Shown: positions 1-8,731 of the stretch, piece after piece
Layout of the letters: each line of letters starts with the position of its first letter
Numbering within the stretch: position 1 is the first letter of the stretch
Assembly: GCA_020632715.1 (NCBI GenBank)
Contig: JACKFA010000001.1
Location: 1,807,581-1,871,580, forward strand
Direction: 5' to 3'
DNA length: 64,000 nt
Origin: Deltaproteobacteria bacterium
GTDB taxonomy: Bacteria > Myxococcota_A > UBA9042 > PHBI01
Program-made: the position numbers and the translations under genes
Notes under the pieces: generated by a model
What the model was told of the DNA's origin: nothing
Seen by the model: the letters and a program-made list of their open reading frames with translations, nothing else
Databases searched by the model: none

Positions 1-327
1 GATCAGGTCCAGCACTTCATCAACTTCGATGAGGACATCGAGCCGGAGGAGATCAGCGAGGAGGCCGAGGCGCCGGTGAACGAGAACCTCTACCGCACGG
101 TGGAGGAGCTCGAGCTCTCGGTCCGGTCTGCGAACTGCCTCCAGAACGCGAACATCCGCTACATCGGCGAGCTCGTCCAGAAGAGCGAGGCCGAGATGCT
201 GAAGACCAAGAACTTCGGCCGGAAGTCTCTCAAGGAGATCAAGGAGATCCTTGCGGAGATGGGGCTCACCCTCGGCATGAAGCTCGACAACTTCGATCCC
301 GACCGGCCTGCCACGAAGGCCAACTAG
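1..327 (+). CDS. rpoA: RNA polymerase alpha subunit, C-terminal part (5' end outside window)
   Basis: The gene is open from base 1 and gives 108 codons of the alpha subunit C-terminal domain. This domain binds UP-element DNA and contacts activators. The segment S-V-R-S-A-N-C-L aligns with the E. coli region containing the DNA-binding Arg265, and the N-F-G-R-K-S-L-K-E-I helix-hairpin-helix stretch follows. An acidic linker (D-E-D-I-E-P-E-E) precedes the domain, as is usual between the two alpha domains. The order rpoA then rplQ, 48 bp apart, is the conserved end of the alpha ribosomal operon. The N-terminal assembly domain lies outside the window. Confidence 0.97.
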   Translation, partial: DQVQHFINFDEDIEPEEISEEAEAPVNENLYRTVEELELSVRSANCLQNANIRYIGELVQKSEAEMLKTKNFGRKSLKEIKEILAEMGLTLGMKLDNFDPDRPATKAN

Positions 328-375
328 GCAAGACCACGATTCGGTCGCTGATAGTCGCGACCGGGAGAACGAGCG

Positions 376-828
376 ATGCGACACCGGAAAGCGGGCCGCA
401 GACTGGGCAGGACGACGAGCCATCGCGACGCGATGATGCGCAACATGGTGACGTCGCTGCTCGAGCACGGTCGGATCACGACGACGGATCCCAAGGCGAA
501 GGAGCTCCGGGGGCTTCTCGACCGCATGGTCACCCTCGGCAAGAAGGACTCGCTGCACGCGCGCCGCATGGCGGCTCGCGTCATCCGCAGCGAGGACGTC
601 ATCAAGAAGCTCTTCAGCGAGATCGCGCCCGGGTTCGCCGAGCGCCACGGCGGCTACACGCGCATCGTCAAGACGCGCCTCCGCCACGGTGACGGCGCCC
701 AGATGTCGATCATCGAGCTGATGCCGCCGGGTCCCCCGGAGACGAAGGGCAAGCCGTCGCTCGCGCCGACGCTGAAGTCGTCGGTGGTGCCGACGACCAA
801 GGAGAAGTTCGGGGCCGACGCGGGCTGA
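376..828 (+). CDS. rplQ: 50S ribosomal protein L17
   Basis: Ribosomal protein L17 of the large subunit, 150 aa. The start M-R-H-R-K-A-G-R-R-L-G-R and the following S-H-R-D-A-M-M-R-N-M are the family signature. The usual length is about 120-130 aa. The extra 25 or so C-terminal residues are Pro/Lys-rich (from about residue 120), a tail often seen in high-GC lineages. It lies 48 bp after rpoA and is the last gene of the alpha operon; a new promoter and tRNA genes follow. The function call is certain; only the role of the tail is unknown. Confidence 0.97.
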   Translation: MRHRKAGRRLGRTTSHRDAMMRNMVTSLLEHGRITTTDPKAKELRGLLDRMVTLGKKDSLHARRMAARVIRSEDVIKKLFSEIAPGFAERHGGYTRIVKTRLRHGDGAQMSIIELMPPGPPETKGKPSLAPTLKSSVVPTTKEKFGADAG

Positions 829-856
829 ACGCCTCACGGCGTGCCCACGAAGGTGC

Positions 857-885
857 TTGACACGGTGAGGAGGCTCCCTTAGTTT
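857..885 (+). promoter_or_regulatory. Sigma-70 type promoter for the tRNA-Gln gene
   Basis: TTGACA at 857-862 and TAGTTT at 880-885 are separated by exactly 17 bases. The -35 box is a perfect consensus. Transcription would start near 892, about 40 bases before the tRNA-Gln gene. It lies after the rplQ stop, so the tRNA genes need not depend on the ribosomal operon. Confidence 0.75.
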
Positions 886-930
886 CCTCGCCGCGCGCGG
901 CCGGGCCCTCCGGTTCGGACCGCGCCCTGC

Positions 931-1001
931 TCGGGGATCGTCCAATGGCAGGACTCCAGATTCTGGTTCTGGCTATCTAGGTTCGAATCCTAGTCCCCGA
1001 A
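931..1001 (+). tRNA. tRNA-Gln (anticodon CTG)
   Basis: The cloverleaf folds completely. The acceptor stem TCGGGGA pairs with TCCCCGA, the D stem GTCC with GGAC, the anticodon stem CCAGA with TCTGG around the loop TTCTGGT, and the T arm is CTAGG-TTCGAAT-CCTAG. Anticodon CTG reads CAG codons, the preferred Gln codon in a high-GC genome. CCA is not encoded. Confidence 0.95.
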
Positions 1002-1048
1002 TTCACATGTTCCGTCGAGTTGAGAATGTGCCAGCCAAGGCAGGCACT

Positions 1049-1076
1049 CGATGGCGCGAATAGCGCCATCGTTTAT
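1049..1076 (+). terminator. Hairpin after tRNA-Gln, probable terminator
   Basis: A perfect 9-bp stem, CGATGGCGC (1049-1057) with GCGCCATCG (1063-1071) around a 5-base loop, is followed by TTTAT. It ends one base before the first tRNA-Glu. Read-through into the tRNA-Glu genes would need incomplete termination, or the stem may serve as a processing site. Confidence 0.6.
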
Positions 1077-1152
1077 GGGGCGTTCGTCTAGTGGCCTAGG
1101 ACGCTGGCCTCTCACGCCGGTAACACGGGTTCGACTCCCGTACGCCCTACCA
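1077..1152 (+). tRNA. tRNA-Glu (anticodon CTC), copy 1
   Basis: The acceptor stem GGGGCGT pairs with ACGCCCT (first pair G-T). The anticodon loop CTCTCAC gives anticodon CTC, which reads GAG. The T arm is ACGGG-TTCGACT-CCCGT. The 3' end CCA is encoded, unlike the tRNA-Gln just upstream. An identical copy lies 69 bases downstream. Confidence 0.95.
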
Positions 1153-1162
1153 AGTGAGAAAC

Positions 1163-1211
1163 CCCGCTCGAGGAGAGTCGAGCGGGTCTCCCCAACCCGA
1201 CGGGGTTGGGG
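1163..1211 (+). other. Two consecutive perfect hairpins between the tRNA-Glu copies
   Basis: CCCGCTCGA (1163-1171) pairs with TCGAGCGGG (1178-1186), and CCCCAACCC (1190-1198) pairs with GGGTTGGGG (1203-1211). Both are perfect 9-bp stems with loops of 6 and 4 bases. Neither has a T-run, so they are not classic terminators. They may direct processing of a joint tRNA precursor. Confidence 0.6.
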
Positions 1212-1221
1212 GGCGCCATGT

Positions 1222-1297
1222 GGGGCGTTCGTCTAGTGGCCTAGGACGCTGGCCTCTCACGCCGGTAACACGGGTTCGACTCCCGTACGCCCTACCA
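1222..1297 (+). tRNA. tRNA-Glu (anticodon CTC), copy 2
   Basis: This copy is base-for-base identical to the gene at 1077-1152, including the encoded CCA and the preceding T. It was probably made by tandem duplication or kept identical by gene conversion. It is followed directly by a terminator. Confidence 0.95.
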
Positions 1298-1300
1298 GCC

Positions 1301-1339
1301 AAGGCCCTCGAGTGGTGACGCTCGCGGGCCTTTGCTTTT
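1301..1339 (+). terminator. Intrinsic terminator of the tRNA cluster
   Basis: AAGGCCCTCGAG (1301-1312) pairs with CTCGCGGGCCTT (1321-1332), 11 of 12 positions matched, around an 8-base loop. TTGCTTTT follows. It sits 3 bases after the second tRNA-Glu. Confidence 0.75.
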
Positions 1340-1654
1340 GGGGCTCCGAGAGCCACCGGCGCGTCGATGCGCTCCAGGCAGCCGCCCGGGCGTCGGACGC
1401 GGTCCCGGCGGGAGCTGCGCGTTCGGGGCGTCTGGACGGCACGAGCCGTGGTGTCGACGTGCGGTTGGCGGGCCCACGCGGTAACCACGCAGGCGCGGAG
1501 ACGCGGAGATCGGAGGGGAGGGCGGGTACGCAGACAGGAGGTCGTCGGGAACGCTCCTCGCGAGCTCGTCACGGCGCCGTGGCGGCGCGTGCACCGCGGG
1601 AACCCGCTCGGAACGTCTCTTCACCGGGGCAGGGCCGCGGTCGCCGAGGCGCGC
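1340..1654. repeat. Non-coding stretch with a copy of the GGAGACGCGGAG repeat
   Basis: No gene was found here between the tRNA terminator and the end of the minus-strand regulator gene. Bases 1483-1518 (AACCACGC... GCGGAGACGCGGAG) resemble the repeats at 25737-25998, read in the same orientation as their reverse complement. The remainder shows no structure I can name. Confidence 0.5.
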
Positions 1655-4600
1655 TCAGGCCGAGGTGACCTTGAGCTCCTTCTCGACCACGATCCCGTAG
1701 GCCGAGAGCTTGTTGTAGAGCGTTCGGCGGTCGATGCCGAGCTGCTCCGCGGCCCGCTTCTTGTTCCCGCTGGTCTCGCGCAGCGCCACGATGATCGCCT
1801 CGCGCTCGATGTCCGCGAGGGACTTACCGCGCAGCGAGCTCGTCGTCGGCGTCCTCGCGTCCCCCCCGAGGATGTCCGGGAAGGACTCGAAGTCGTGCGG
1901 CTGGAGCGTCGCCCCCTCCGCGAAGACGCTCGCGTTCTTCAGCACCATCTCGAGCTGGCGCACGTTGCCGGGCCAGTTGTAGCGCTGGAGCAGGGCCATC
2001 GCCTCCTTCGCGATGCCCGTCACCGGCCCGAGGCGGTTCTTCCGGTTGACCTCGATGAAGTGGGACACGAGGAGCGGGATGTCCTCTTTCCGCTCGCGCA
2101 GCGCCGGCACGTGGATCGGCACGACGGAGAGCCGGTAGTACAGGTCCTCTCGGAAGCGCCCCTGGCGAACCTCCTGCTCGAGCTTCCGGTTCGTCGCCGC
2201 GATGATCCGGACGTCCACCTTCAGCTCCCGGTTCGCGCCGACCTTCTTGACCTCGCCGTTCTGCAGCACCCGGAGGAGCTTCACCTGCATGTCGAGCGGG
2301 AGCTCGCCGATCTCGTCGAGCAAGAGCGTCCCCGTGTGCGCGGCCTCGAAGAGGCCCTTCTTGTCCGTCGTCGCGTTCGTGAACGCGCCGCGGACGTGCC
2401 CGAAGAGCTCGCTCTCGAGCAGCGTCTGCGGGATCGCCCCGCAGTTCACCGCGACGAAAGGCCTGTCCTGCCGCGCCCCGTTGAAGTGGATCGCGCGCGC
2501 GACGAGCTCCTTGCCCGTCCCGCTCTCTCCCTCGATGAGCACCGGCACGTCGTTCTCGAGGAGCCGGTCCATCATCGCGTACACGCGCCGGATGGGCGCC
2601 GACTCGCCGATGATGTTCTCGTAGTTGTGCTTCGCGACGAGCTCCCGCCGCTGACGGATGACGACCCGGTGCGTGTCCTCGAGCTCCTGGGTCCTGGCCT
2701 CGAGCTCTCCGGCGAGCCGCTTGTTGAGCGACTCGACCTCGCTCCGCGCCTTCTCGAGCGCCGCCTGGCTCTTCTCACGCGCCTCGAGGAGCCGCGCGTT
2801 GTCGAGGGCGATCGCCGCGAGGTCCGAGAACGCCTCCATCACCGGAAGATCCGAGTCCGAGAACGCGGACGCGCGGAAGCGATTGTCGAGATAGATCGCC
2901 CCGAGCACGCTCCCGCGGAACCGCATCGGCAAGCACAGGATCGACCGCAGCCGCAGGTCGTGCACCGAGAGCTGGTCCTTGTAGCGCTCGTCCTCCATCG
3001 CGTCGACCGTGATGACCGCCGCGCCCTCCTCGATCACCCGCCGCGCGATCCCGTGGCTTATCTTCAGCTGCTTCTTCTTGATGTTCTCCTGGTCGAGGTT
3101 CCGCGCGACGCGCACGTCGAGCGCGATCCCGTCGTCCGCCTCGTCGTCGAGCAGCAGGAACCCCCGCTCCGCCCCCGTCAGCACGATGGCCGAGTCCATG
3201 ATGTACTCGAGGAGCTGCGTCACGCTGTGCTCGGTCGCGAGCCGCTTGTTGACCTCGAGCAACCGGATCCACGCCGTGTCGCGCTCGCTCCCCCCACCGC
3301 GCAGCTTCTGGAGGTCCGCGAACACCAGCGTCTCCCGCCACGCGTCGCGCCGGTCGCGCCGCGCGCGGAACGCCTGCCGATGCCGCGCCGGCACCGTGTC
3401 GAGCTGCTTCTGCAGGATCCCCCGCACCTCGAGCGCCCGCTCCATCGCCTGCTGGAGATCCCCCTCGTCCCGCGCGAGCCACATCGCCTCGAGCAGCACC
3501 GGCCACCGGAAGTCCGGGTTCGTCACCTCCGTGAGCGCCGCGAGCGCGAGGTCGAGCTCCACCCGCGCGCGCTTCAGGTCCCCGCCCACCGCCTGCCGCT
3601 CGATCCCCGCCGCGAGCGCGCTCCCGAGGCACGCGAGCTTCTTCGTCTCGAGCCGCTCGCACACGCGTCGCCCCTCGACGAGCGCTCGCCGCGCCTCGTC
3701 GTGGCTCCGCCGCTCGAGGTGGAGCCGCGCGAGGTTGAGGCGCGCCTCCCCCTCCTCGGTCGCGCAGCTCGCCTCCACCGTGACCGCGATCGCGTCGAGC
3801 CAGAGCCGCTCCGCCGTCGCCCACGACTCGCCGTCCGACGCGACGTCCGCGAGCAGGTTCAGGATCACGGCCTCCATGTAGCGGTTCCCGTCCGCCCGCG
3901 CCCGCTCGAGCCCGCGCTGCAGCACGTCGCGCGCCGCGTCCAGCTCCCCGAGGTAGCGCCACAGGTTCCCGAGGTTCCCCGCGAGCTGCACGACCCGGCC
4001 GGGCTGATCGAGCGCCTCCGCGAGCCCGAGCGCCTCCTTGTACGCGTCGAGCGCCGCGATCCACTCACCGCGCTCGTGGAACACGACGCCCAGGTTCTGG
4101 AGCGCGGAGAGCACGCGCGCGTCGTCGCCGGCCTGCTCGCCGAGCTGGAGCGCCTCGCGGTACGCCGCGAGCGCCGCCCCGTAGTCCTCGCGCCGGTGCG
4201 CCACGAGCCCGAGCCCGGTCACCGCCGCCGCCTGCTCCACCAGGTCGCCGCTCTCACGCGTCGCCGCGAGCGCCGCCTCGAAGTCGTCCTTCGCGCGCTC
4301 GAAGTCGCCGCGGTACCACGCCACGAGGCCACGCGAGTAGCGCAGCTGACCCACGGTGGCGGGCGCCCCCTCCGCGAGGGCGAGACCCTCGTCACTCCAC
4401 GCCGCCGCCTCGTCGAGCGCGCCCGTCATGACCCCGCACCGCGCCAGCGTCGCGAGCACCTCCGCCCGGTCCCTCCCGGAGAGCGCGGCGCCGCCCCGCT
4501 CGAGCGCCCCTCTCAGCGCCGTGAGCGCGAGCTTGTGCCGCGACTGCCGCGCCTGGAGCCGCCCCACGGCCGCGAGCGCCCGCGCCGCCTCGGCGTCCGA

Positions 4601-6627
4601 CGTCGCGCGCGCCGCGCTCTGCTCGTATAGCGCCAGCGCGTCGTCCACCCGGTTGGTCTCCGCGAGGACGCGCCCGCCCGCCGCCGCCGCCGCCGCCGAC
4701 CGTGGCCAGCCGCGCGCCGTCAGCCGGGCGACCAGCGGCGCCGCCAGCGCCGCGGGGAGCTCGTCCAGCGCTCGCTCAGCCGCCGCCTCGCTCGTCGCGG
4801 CGTCCTCCCCCTGCAGGGCGTGCCACAGGGCCTCGGCCCGCGCCGCGTCGCCGCGCTGCGCGCGCCAGCGAGCCGCGAGCGCCGCGTGCGCCGCGGGTCC
4901 CGCCAGGTGCTCGCGCGCCGCCGCGGCCGCCGCGTCCGAGGCCGGCGCGACCCGGCCCTCTGCGGCCCACGTCGCGAGCCCCGCTCGGACCAGCGCCGGC
5001 GCGTCGTGCCCGAGCATCGCCGCGGGGAGCGCGCAGCAGGCCCACCGAGCAGCGCAGCCGCCTCGCGCTCCGCCGCGCCGAGCGCGCCCAGCGCCTGCTC
5101 CGCCGCCGCCACGCGCGACGTCGGCGCGGCCCTCAGCACGCGCTCCGCGTCGTGGAGCGTGACCGCCGTCGCGTCCACCACGAGCGCCCCCTCGCTCGCG
5201 AGCTGCGCCAGCACCTCCACCATGAGCCCGATCTGCCCCCGGCCCGCCGCCCGCAGCGGCTCGGCCACGCGCGCCCCGATCCGCCGCCCCGGGAAGATCC
5301 GCGTGAGCCACCGCTCGACGTCGTCCGCGGACCACGGCGCGAGCCGCGCCTCCTCGTCGCCCGCGCCGACCCCGACCACGACGAGCGGCCCGTACCGCTC
5401 GGGGAGCGCCTTGCTCGCGCGCGCGATCGCCGGCAGCACCGCGCGCGTCCCCTCGTCCGCGAGGTCGAGATCGTCGATCAGCAAGGCGACAGCGCCCTTC
5501 TGGCGCCGCGTCGCCCGCCCGAGGGCCTGCGCGACCGCCGCGGGCGTCGGCACCCCGCTCGGCTCGACCCCGCCACCGACCGCCGCGAGCGCGCGAAACC
5601 ACACCGCGAAAGGCGCGTCTGCCGCGTTGGCCCGCTCCATGACGACCGGCATCCCGCGCGACGCGAGCCGCTGCGCGAGCTCCGCCAGCGCCCGCGTCCG
5701 CCCCGACCCCGGCGGTCCGCCGAGCCCCGTCACGCCGGGCTGCTGGGCGTCGGCCGCCGCGGAGAGGCGCTGCTCGAGCCGCTCCACGACGCCGCCCGCG
5801 TCGAAGAACACGGGCTCGTGCAGGCGCCCGGCCGCCTCGCGCTCCGGGACCAGAGGCAGCTCGCGCCCCGTCGCGTGCTCGAGCTCGGCCAGCGCCGCGG
5901 CCGCGCTCGGGAAGCGGTCGCCGGGCGACCACGCGAGGAGCCGGTCGATCACCGGATCGAGCGCGTGCGCGCGGAGCCCATGGCGGTCCGGCGCGCTGCC
6001 AGCCGCCGTCCGCGCCGGGTAGCCCGGGAACGGGTGCCGCCCGTGGACGAGCACGAACGCCACGGCGCCGAGGGACCACAGGTCCGCCGCGGGCGCGAGC
6101 GCCTCGCCCGCGAGCCGCTCGGGCGCCGCGAACCCGAGCACGCCGGACGTGCTGCCGCGCCGCGCGCCGATCCTGCCGCCCGCGCCGAGGTCGAGGAGCT
6201 TGAGGCCGGTCGCCGGCGGCGCGAGGAGCATCACGTTCACCGGCGCGAGGTCGCCGTGGACGTAGCCGAGCCGGTGCAGATGGTCGAGCGCCCGCAGGAG
6301 CTCGGCGAGCGCGTCGGTCGGGTCGCCGACGTCATCCGCCCGCGCCTCCTCGAGGGTGACGCCGCGGCAGAGCTCGAGCACCGCGTAGAGCCTGCGCTCC
6401 TCGCGGTCGACGCCGAGGCGGTACGCGGTGACGAACCCGGGGTGCGCGAGCTCCCGGAGGAGCGCGAACTCCGCCACGAAGTCCGCCCGCAGCTCGGGGC
6501 GCTCGAGCACCTTCACCGCCCGTGGCACGGATCCTGCTGCCAGATCCTTCACCGCGAGCACGCGACCCATGCTCCCGCGGCCGAGCTCGTGCTCGATCGC
6601 GTAGCGACCGTCAAGGGGTTGCGTCAT
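1655..6627 (-). CDS. Ser/Thr kinase - ATPase - TPR - GAF - sigma54 activator fusion (interrupted by one frameshift)
   Basis: A giant one-protein signalling chain that would sense, then open sigma-54 promoters. The N-terminus (about 1-265) is a Ser/Thr kinase: G-R-G-S-M-G at 16-21, Lys39, H-G-D at 124-126, Asn131, D-L-G at 146-148 and A-P-E. Next is an AAA ATPase module whose P-loop reads G-P-P-G-S-G-R-T, with Arg for Lys. TPR-like helices follow (about 575-1075), then GAF (about 1125-1275) and a sigma-54 AAA domain with intact G-E-S-G-T-G-K-E and G-A-F-T-N-A in place of GAFTGA. The protein ends in a Fis-type helix-turn-helix (G-N-K-K-R-A-A-E-Q-L-G-I-D-R-R-T-L-Y). The frame breaks at 5041-5043: one extra G restores 1657 aa. 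This layout is known in myxobacteria. Its targets are unknown. Confidence 0.88.
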
Positions 6628-6668
6628 CGTGGGGTCAGCCTCCGTCCCGATTCTGTACCGAGTGTGAA

Positions 6669-7061
6669 ATGTTTTCTCACTTCTCTCAAGTACTCTGCAT
6701 CGTCATCGCGCTCGTCGGGGGCTCCGGGTGCTTCTCGAGCCCGACCCCGCACCCGGTCGACCCCGAGGACTCGCGTGTCGTCGGCGTCGACACGACCGAC
6801 GGCCTCTCGAACGAGACCGGCCCACCGGGGACGGGCAACTACGACGGGGACAGCGACGCGCAGACGGGCGGCGCCGCGGACGCCCTGCCGTCGGACCCGA
6901 CGCAGCACGTCGGCGACTGCGACGCGACCCCGGCCGACATCGTGCCCAGCGCGGACGCGGTGCCCGCGCCCGACTGCGCGGGGGAGGACGACGACAACGC
7001 GACCACGGCCTCGCCGGGCTACCAGGACTCGATCGAGTTCGGCCAGCGCCCGCGCGACTGA
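6669..7061 (+). CDS. Small acidic lipoprotein of unknown function
   Basis: 130 aa. The ATG at 6669 is chosen because it opens directly into a signal peptide (M-F-S-H-F-S-Q-V-L-C-I-V-I-A-L-V) with lipobox G-G-S-G-C. An upstream start in the same frame would add an Arg-rich segment not expected in a signal peptide. The mature part is rich in Asp, Thr, Ala and Pro with three further Cys and no recognisable domain. It is divergent from the kinase-sigma54 gene with only 41 bp between the starts, and convergent with dnaB. The few AT-rich codons at the start stand out against the GC-rich surroundings. Expected location: anchored to the inner or outer membrane. Confidence 0.65.
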   Translation: MFSHFSQVLCIVIALVGGSGCFSSPTPHPVDPEDSRVVGVDTTDGLSNETGPPGTGNYDGDSDAQTGGAADALPSDPTQHVGDCDATPADIVPSADAVPAPDCAGEDDDNATTASPGYQDSIEFGQRPRD

Positions 7062-7093
7062 ACCGGATCGTCGCGCCGCGCCGCGCTTCGCGC

Positions 7094-8458
7094 CTACGCC
7101 GGGGGCGGGAGGTCGTCCTCGCGGACCGCGAGGTTGTCGAAGCGCGTCCAGGCGTTCCAGAACTTCAGCTTCACGGTGCCGGTCGGGCCGTTCCGGTGCT
7201 TGCCGATGATGAGCTCGGCGATGCCCCGCTCGGACTCGTCGCACTCCTTGTTGTAGACCTCTTCGCGGTAGATGAAGCAGATCATGTCGGCGTCCTGCTC
7301 GATGGCGCCCGACTCGCGGAGGTCGGACAGCATCGGGCGCTTGTCGGCGCGCGACTCGAGCCCGCGGTTCAGCTGGCTCAGCGCGATGACCGGCACCTTC
7401 AGGTCCTTCGCGAGCCCCTTCAGCGTCCGCGAGATGTAGCTGATCTCCTGCTCGCGCGAGCTCTGCCGGCTCGTCCCCTGCCCGCCGCTCATGAGCTGCA
7501 GGTAGTCGATGATGATGAGATCGAGCCCGTGCCGCCGCTTCAGGAGCCGGCACTTCGCGCGCACCGTCGTCGGCGTGACGCCCGGCGTGTCATCCATGTA
7601 GATGGGCGCGTTCGACACGCGGTCCGCCGCCTCGGTCAGCCGCGGCCACTCGTCGTCCGAGATGTGCCCGCCGCGGAGGCGCCCGAGGTCGACGCGCGCC
7701 TCGGCCGAGAGCAGTCGCGCCACGAGCTGCTCCGACGGCATCTCGAGCGAGAAGAGCGCGACCGTCCGCCCGTAACGCATCGCCGCGTTGCTCGCGAGGT
7801 TCAGCACGAACGACGTCTTGCCCATCGCGGGGCGCGCCGCGAGGATGACGAGGTCGCCGCCCTGCAGGCCGTGGGTGATCTTGTCGAAGTCGCGGAACCC
7901 CGTGCCGACCCCGGTGATGTCGCCCTCGGCGTCGAACGCCGCCGCGATCTGCTCGATCGCGACCGTGACGATCTCCGAGATCGGCCGCAGGTTCGAGCCG
8001 CCGCGCTCCTCGAGCACGTTGAACACCGAGCGCTCGGCCTCGCTCAGGAACTCGTCGACGTCCGAGATGTCCTGCAGGCCCTCGGTCTCGATGTGCCGCG
8101 CCGCCTCGACCATGCGGCGCACCATCGACTTCGTCTGCACGATCGCGCAGTAGTGCGTCAGCGCCCCGAGCGTCCCCGCGCGCTCGAGCAGCTCCGTCAG
8201 CGTGCGCGCGCCGCCCGCCTTCTCCCAGTCGCCGCGATCCTTGAGCGCCTGCTGCACCGTGATCGGGTCGATCGCCGCGCCGCGCTCGTGCAGGTCGCAC
8301 ATCGCCGCGAAGATGAGCGAGTTGCGCTCGTAGTAGAAGTCCTCGGGCTTGAGGCTCTCCTGGATGACGTCGAGCGCGTTGGGATCGACGAAGACCGCGG
8401 AGATGACCTCGCGCTCGGCCTCCATCGAATGCGGCAGGCTCAGCCCCTCGTCTCGCAC
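7094..8458 (-). CDS. dnaB: Replicative DNA helicase DnaB
   Basis: Hexameric 5'-3' helicase that unwinds DNA at the replication fork and recruits primase. 454 aa, the usual length. The N-terminal domain opens with L-P-H-S-M-E-A-E-R-E-V. The RecA-like C-terminal domain carries the Walker A motif A-R-P-A-M-G-K-T-S near residue 212, L-D-L-I-I-I-D-Y-L-Q-L (Walker B) and L-S-Q-L-N-R. The start is GTG at 8456-8458, preceded by a GGAGAGG ribosome-binding site 3 bases upstream. No intein is seen in the P-loop, where DnaB inteins are common. The gene stands alone, convergent with the small lipoprotein gene. Confidence 0.96.
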   Translation of the reverse strand: MRDEGLSLPHSMEAEREVISAVFVDPNALDVIQESLKPEDFYYERNSLIFAAMCDLHERGAAIDPITVQQALKDRGDWEKAGGARTLTELLERAGTLGALTHYCAIVQTKSMVRRMVEAARHIETEGLQDISDVDEFLSEAERSVFNVLEERGGSNLRPISEIVTVAIEQIAAAFDAEGDITGVGTGFRDFDKITHGLQGGDLVILAARPAMGKTSFVLNLASNAAMRYGRTVALFSLEMPSEQLVARLLSAEARVDLGRLRGGHISDDEWPRLTEAADRVSNAPIYMDDTPGVTPTTVRAKCRLLKRRHGLDLIIIDYLQLMSGGQGTSRQSSREQEISYISRTLKGLAKDLKVPVIALSQLNRGLESRADKRPMLSDLRESGAIEQDADMICFIYREEVYNKECDESERGIAELIIGKHRNGPTGTVKLKFWNAWTRFDNLAVREDDLPPPA

Positions 8459-8731
8459 GCCCTCTCCGAAGTCCTCGCGATCGTGGCGACATTCCGGGAG
8501 CGAGGCGTCTCGGCAGGGTCGCCGACCGCGCCCGACGCCCGGGAGACGCCCATCGCGGACGCCGGCGATACTTGCCCCAACCCCCCCTCGTTGTCTACGG
8601 TGTGGGGGTCGCGCCGGCGGCAGACGCCGTCACCGCGCGGCTCGTGCGCCCGCCACCCGCGGCGCCCGAGGTCGGTTCTCCGCGAGTCGCGGCGCCATCG
8701 CCAGCGCCCCGATCGCGGCACGGAGGTCACC

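Noticed and set aside
1077..1297. tRNA duplication as the boundary of an integrated element
   Set aside because: Only 69 bases lie between the copies and no integrase gene or foreign DNA is next to them.
1367..4630. 1087-codon plus-strand frame opposite the kinase-sigma54 gene
   Set aside because: Arg/Glu/Leu-rich shadow with no domain; the minus strand has clear TPR, GAF, AAA and Fis motifs.
5041..5043. Programmed ribosomal frameshift in the kinase-sigma54 gene
   Set aside because: No slippery heptamer or pseudoknot is evident, and two unrelated genes in the window have the same single-G deficit, so a sequencing cause is simpler.
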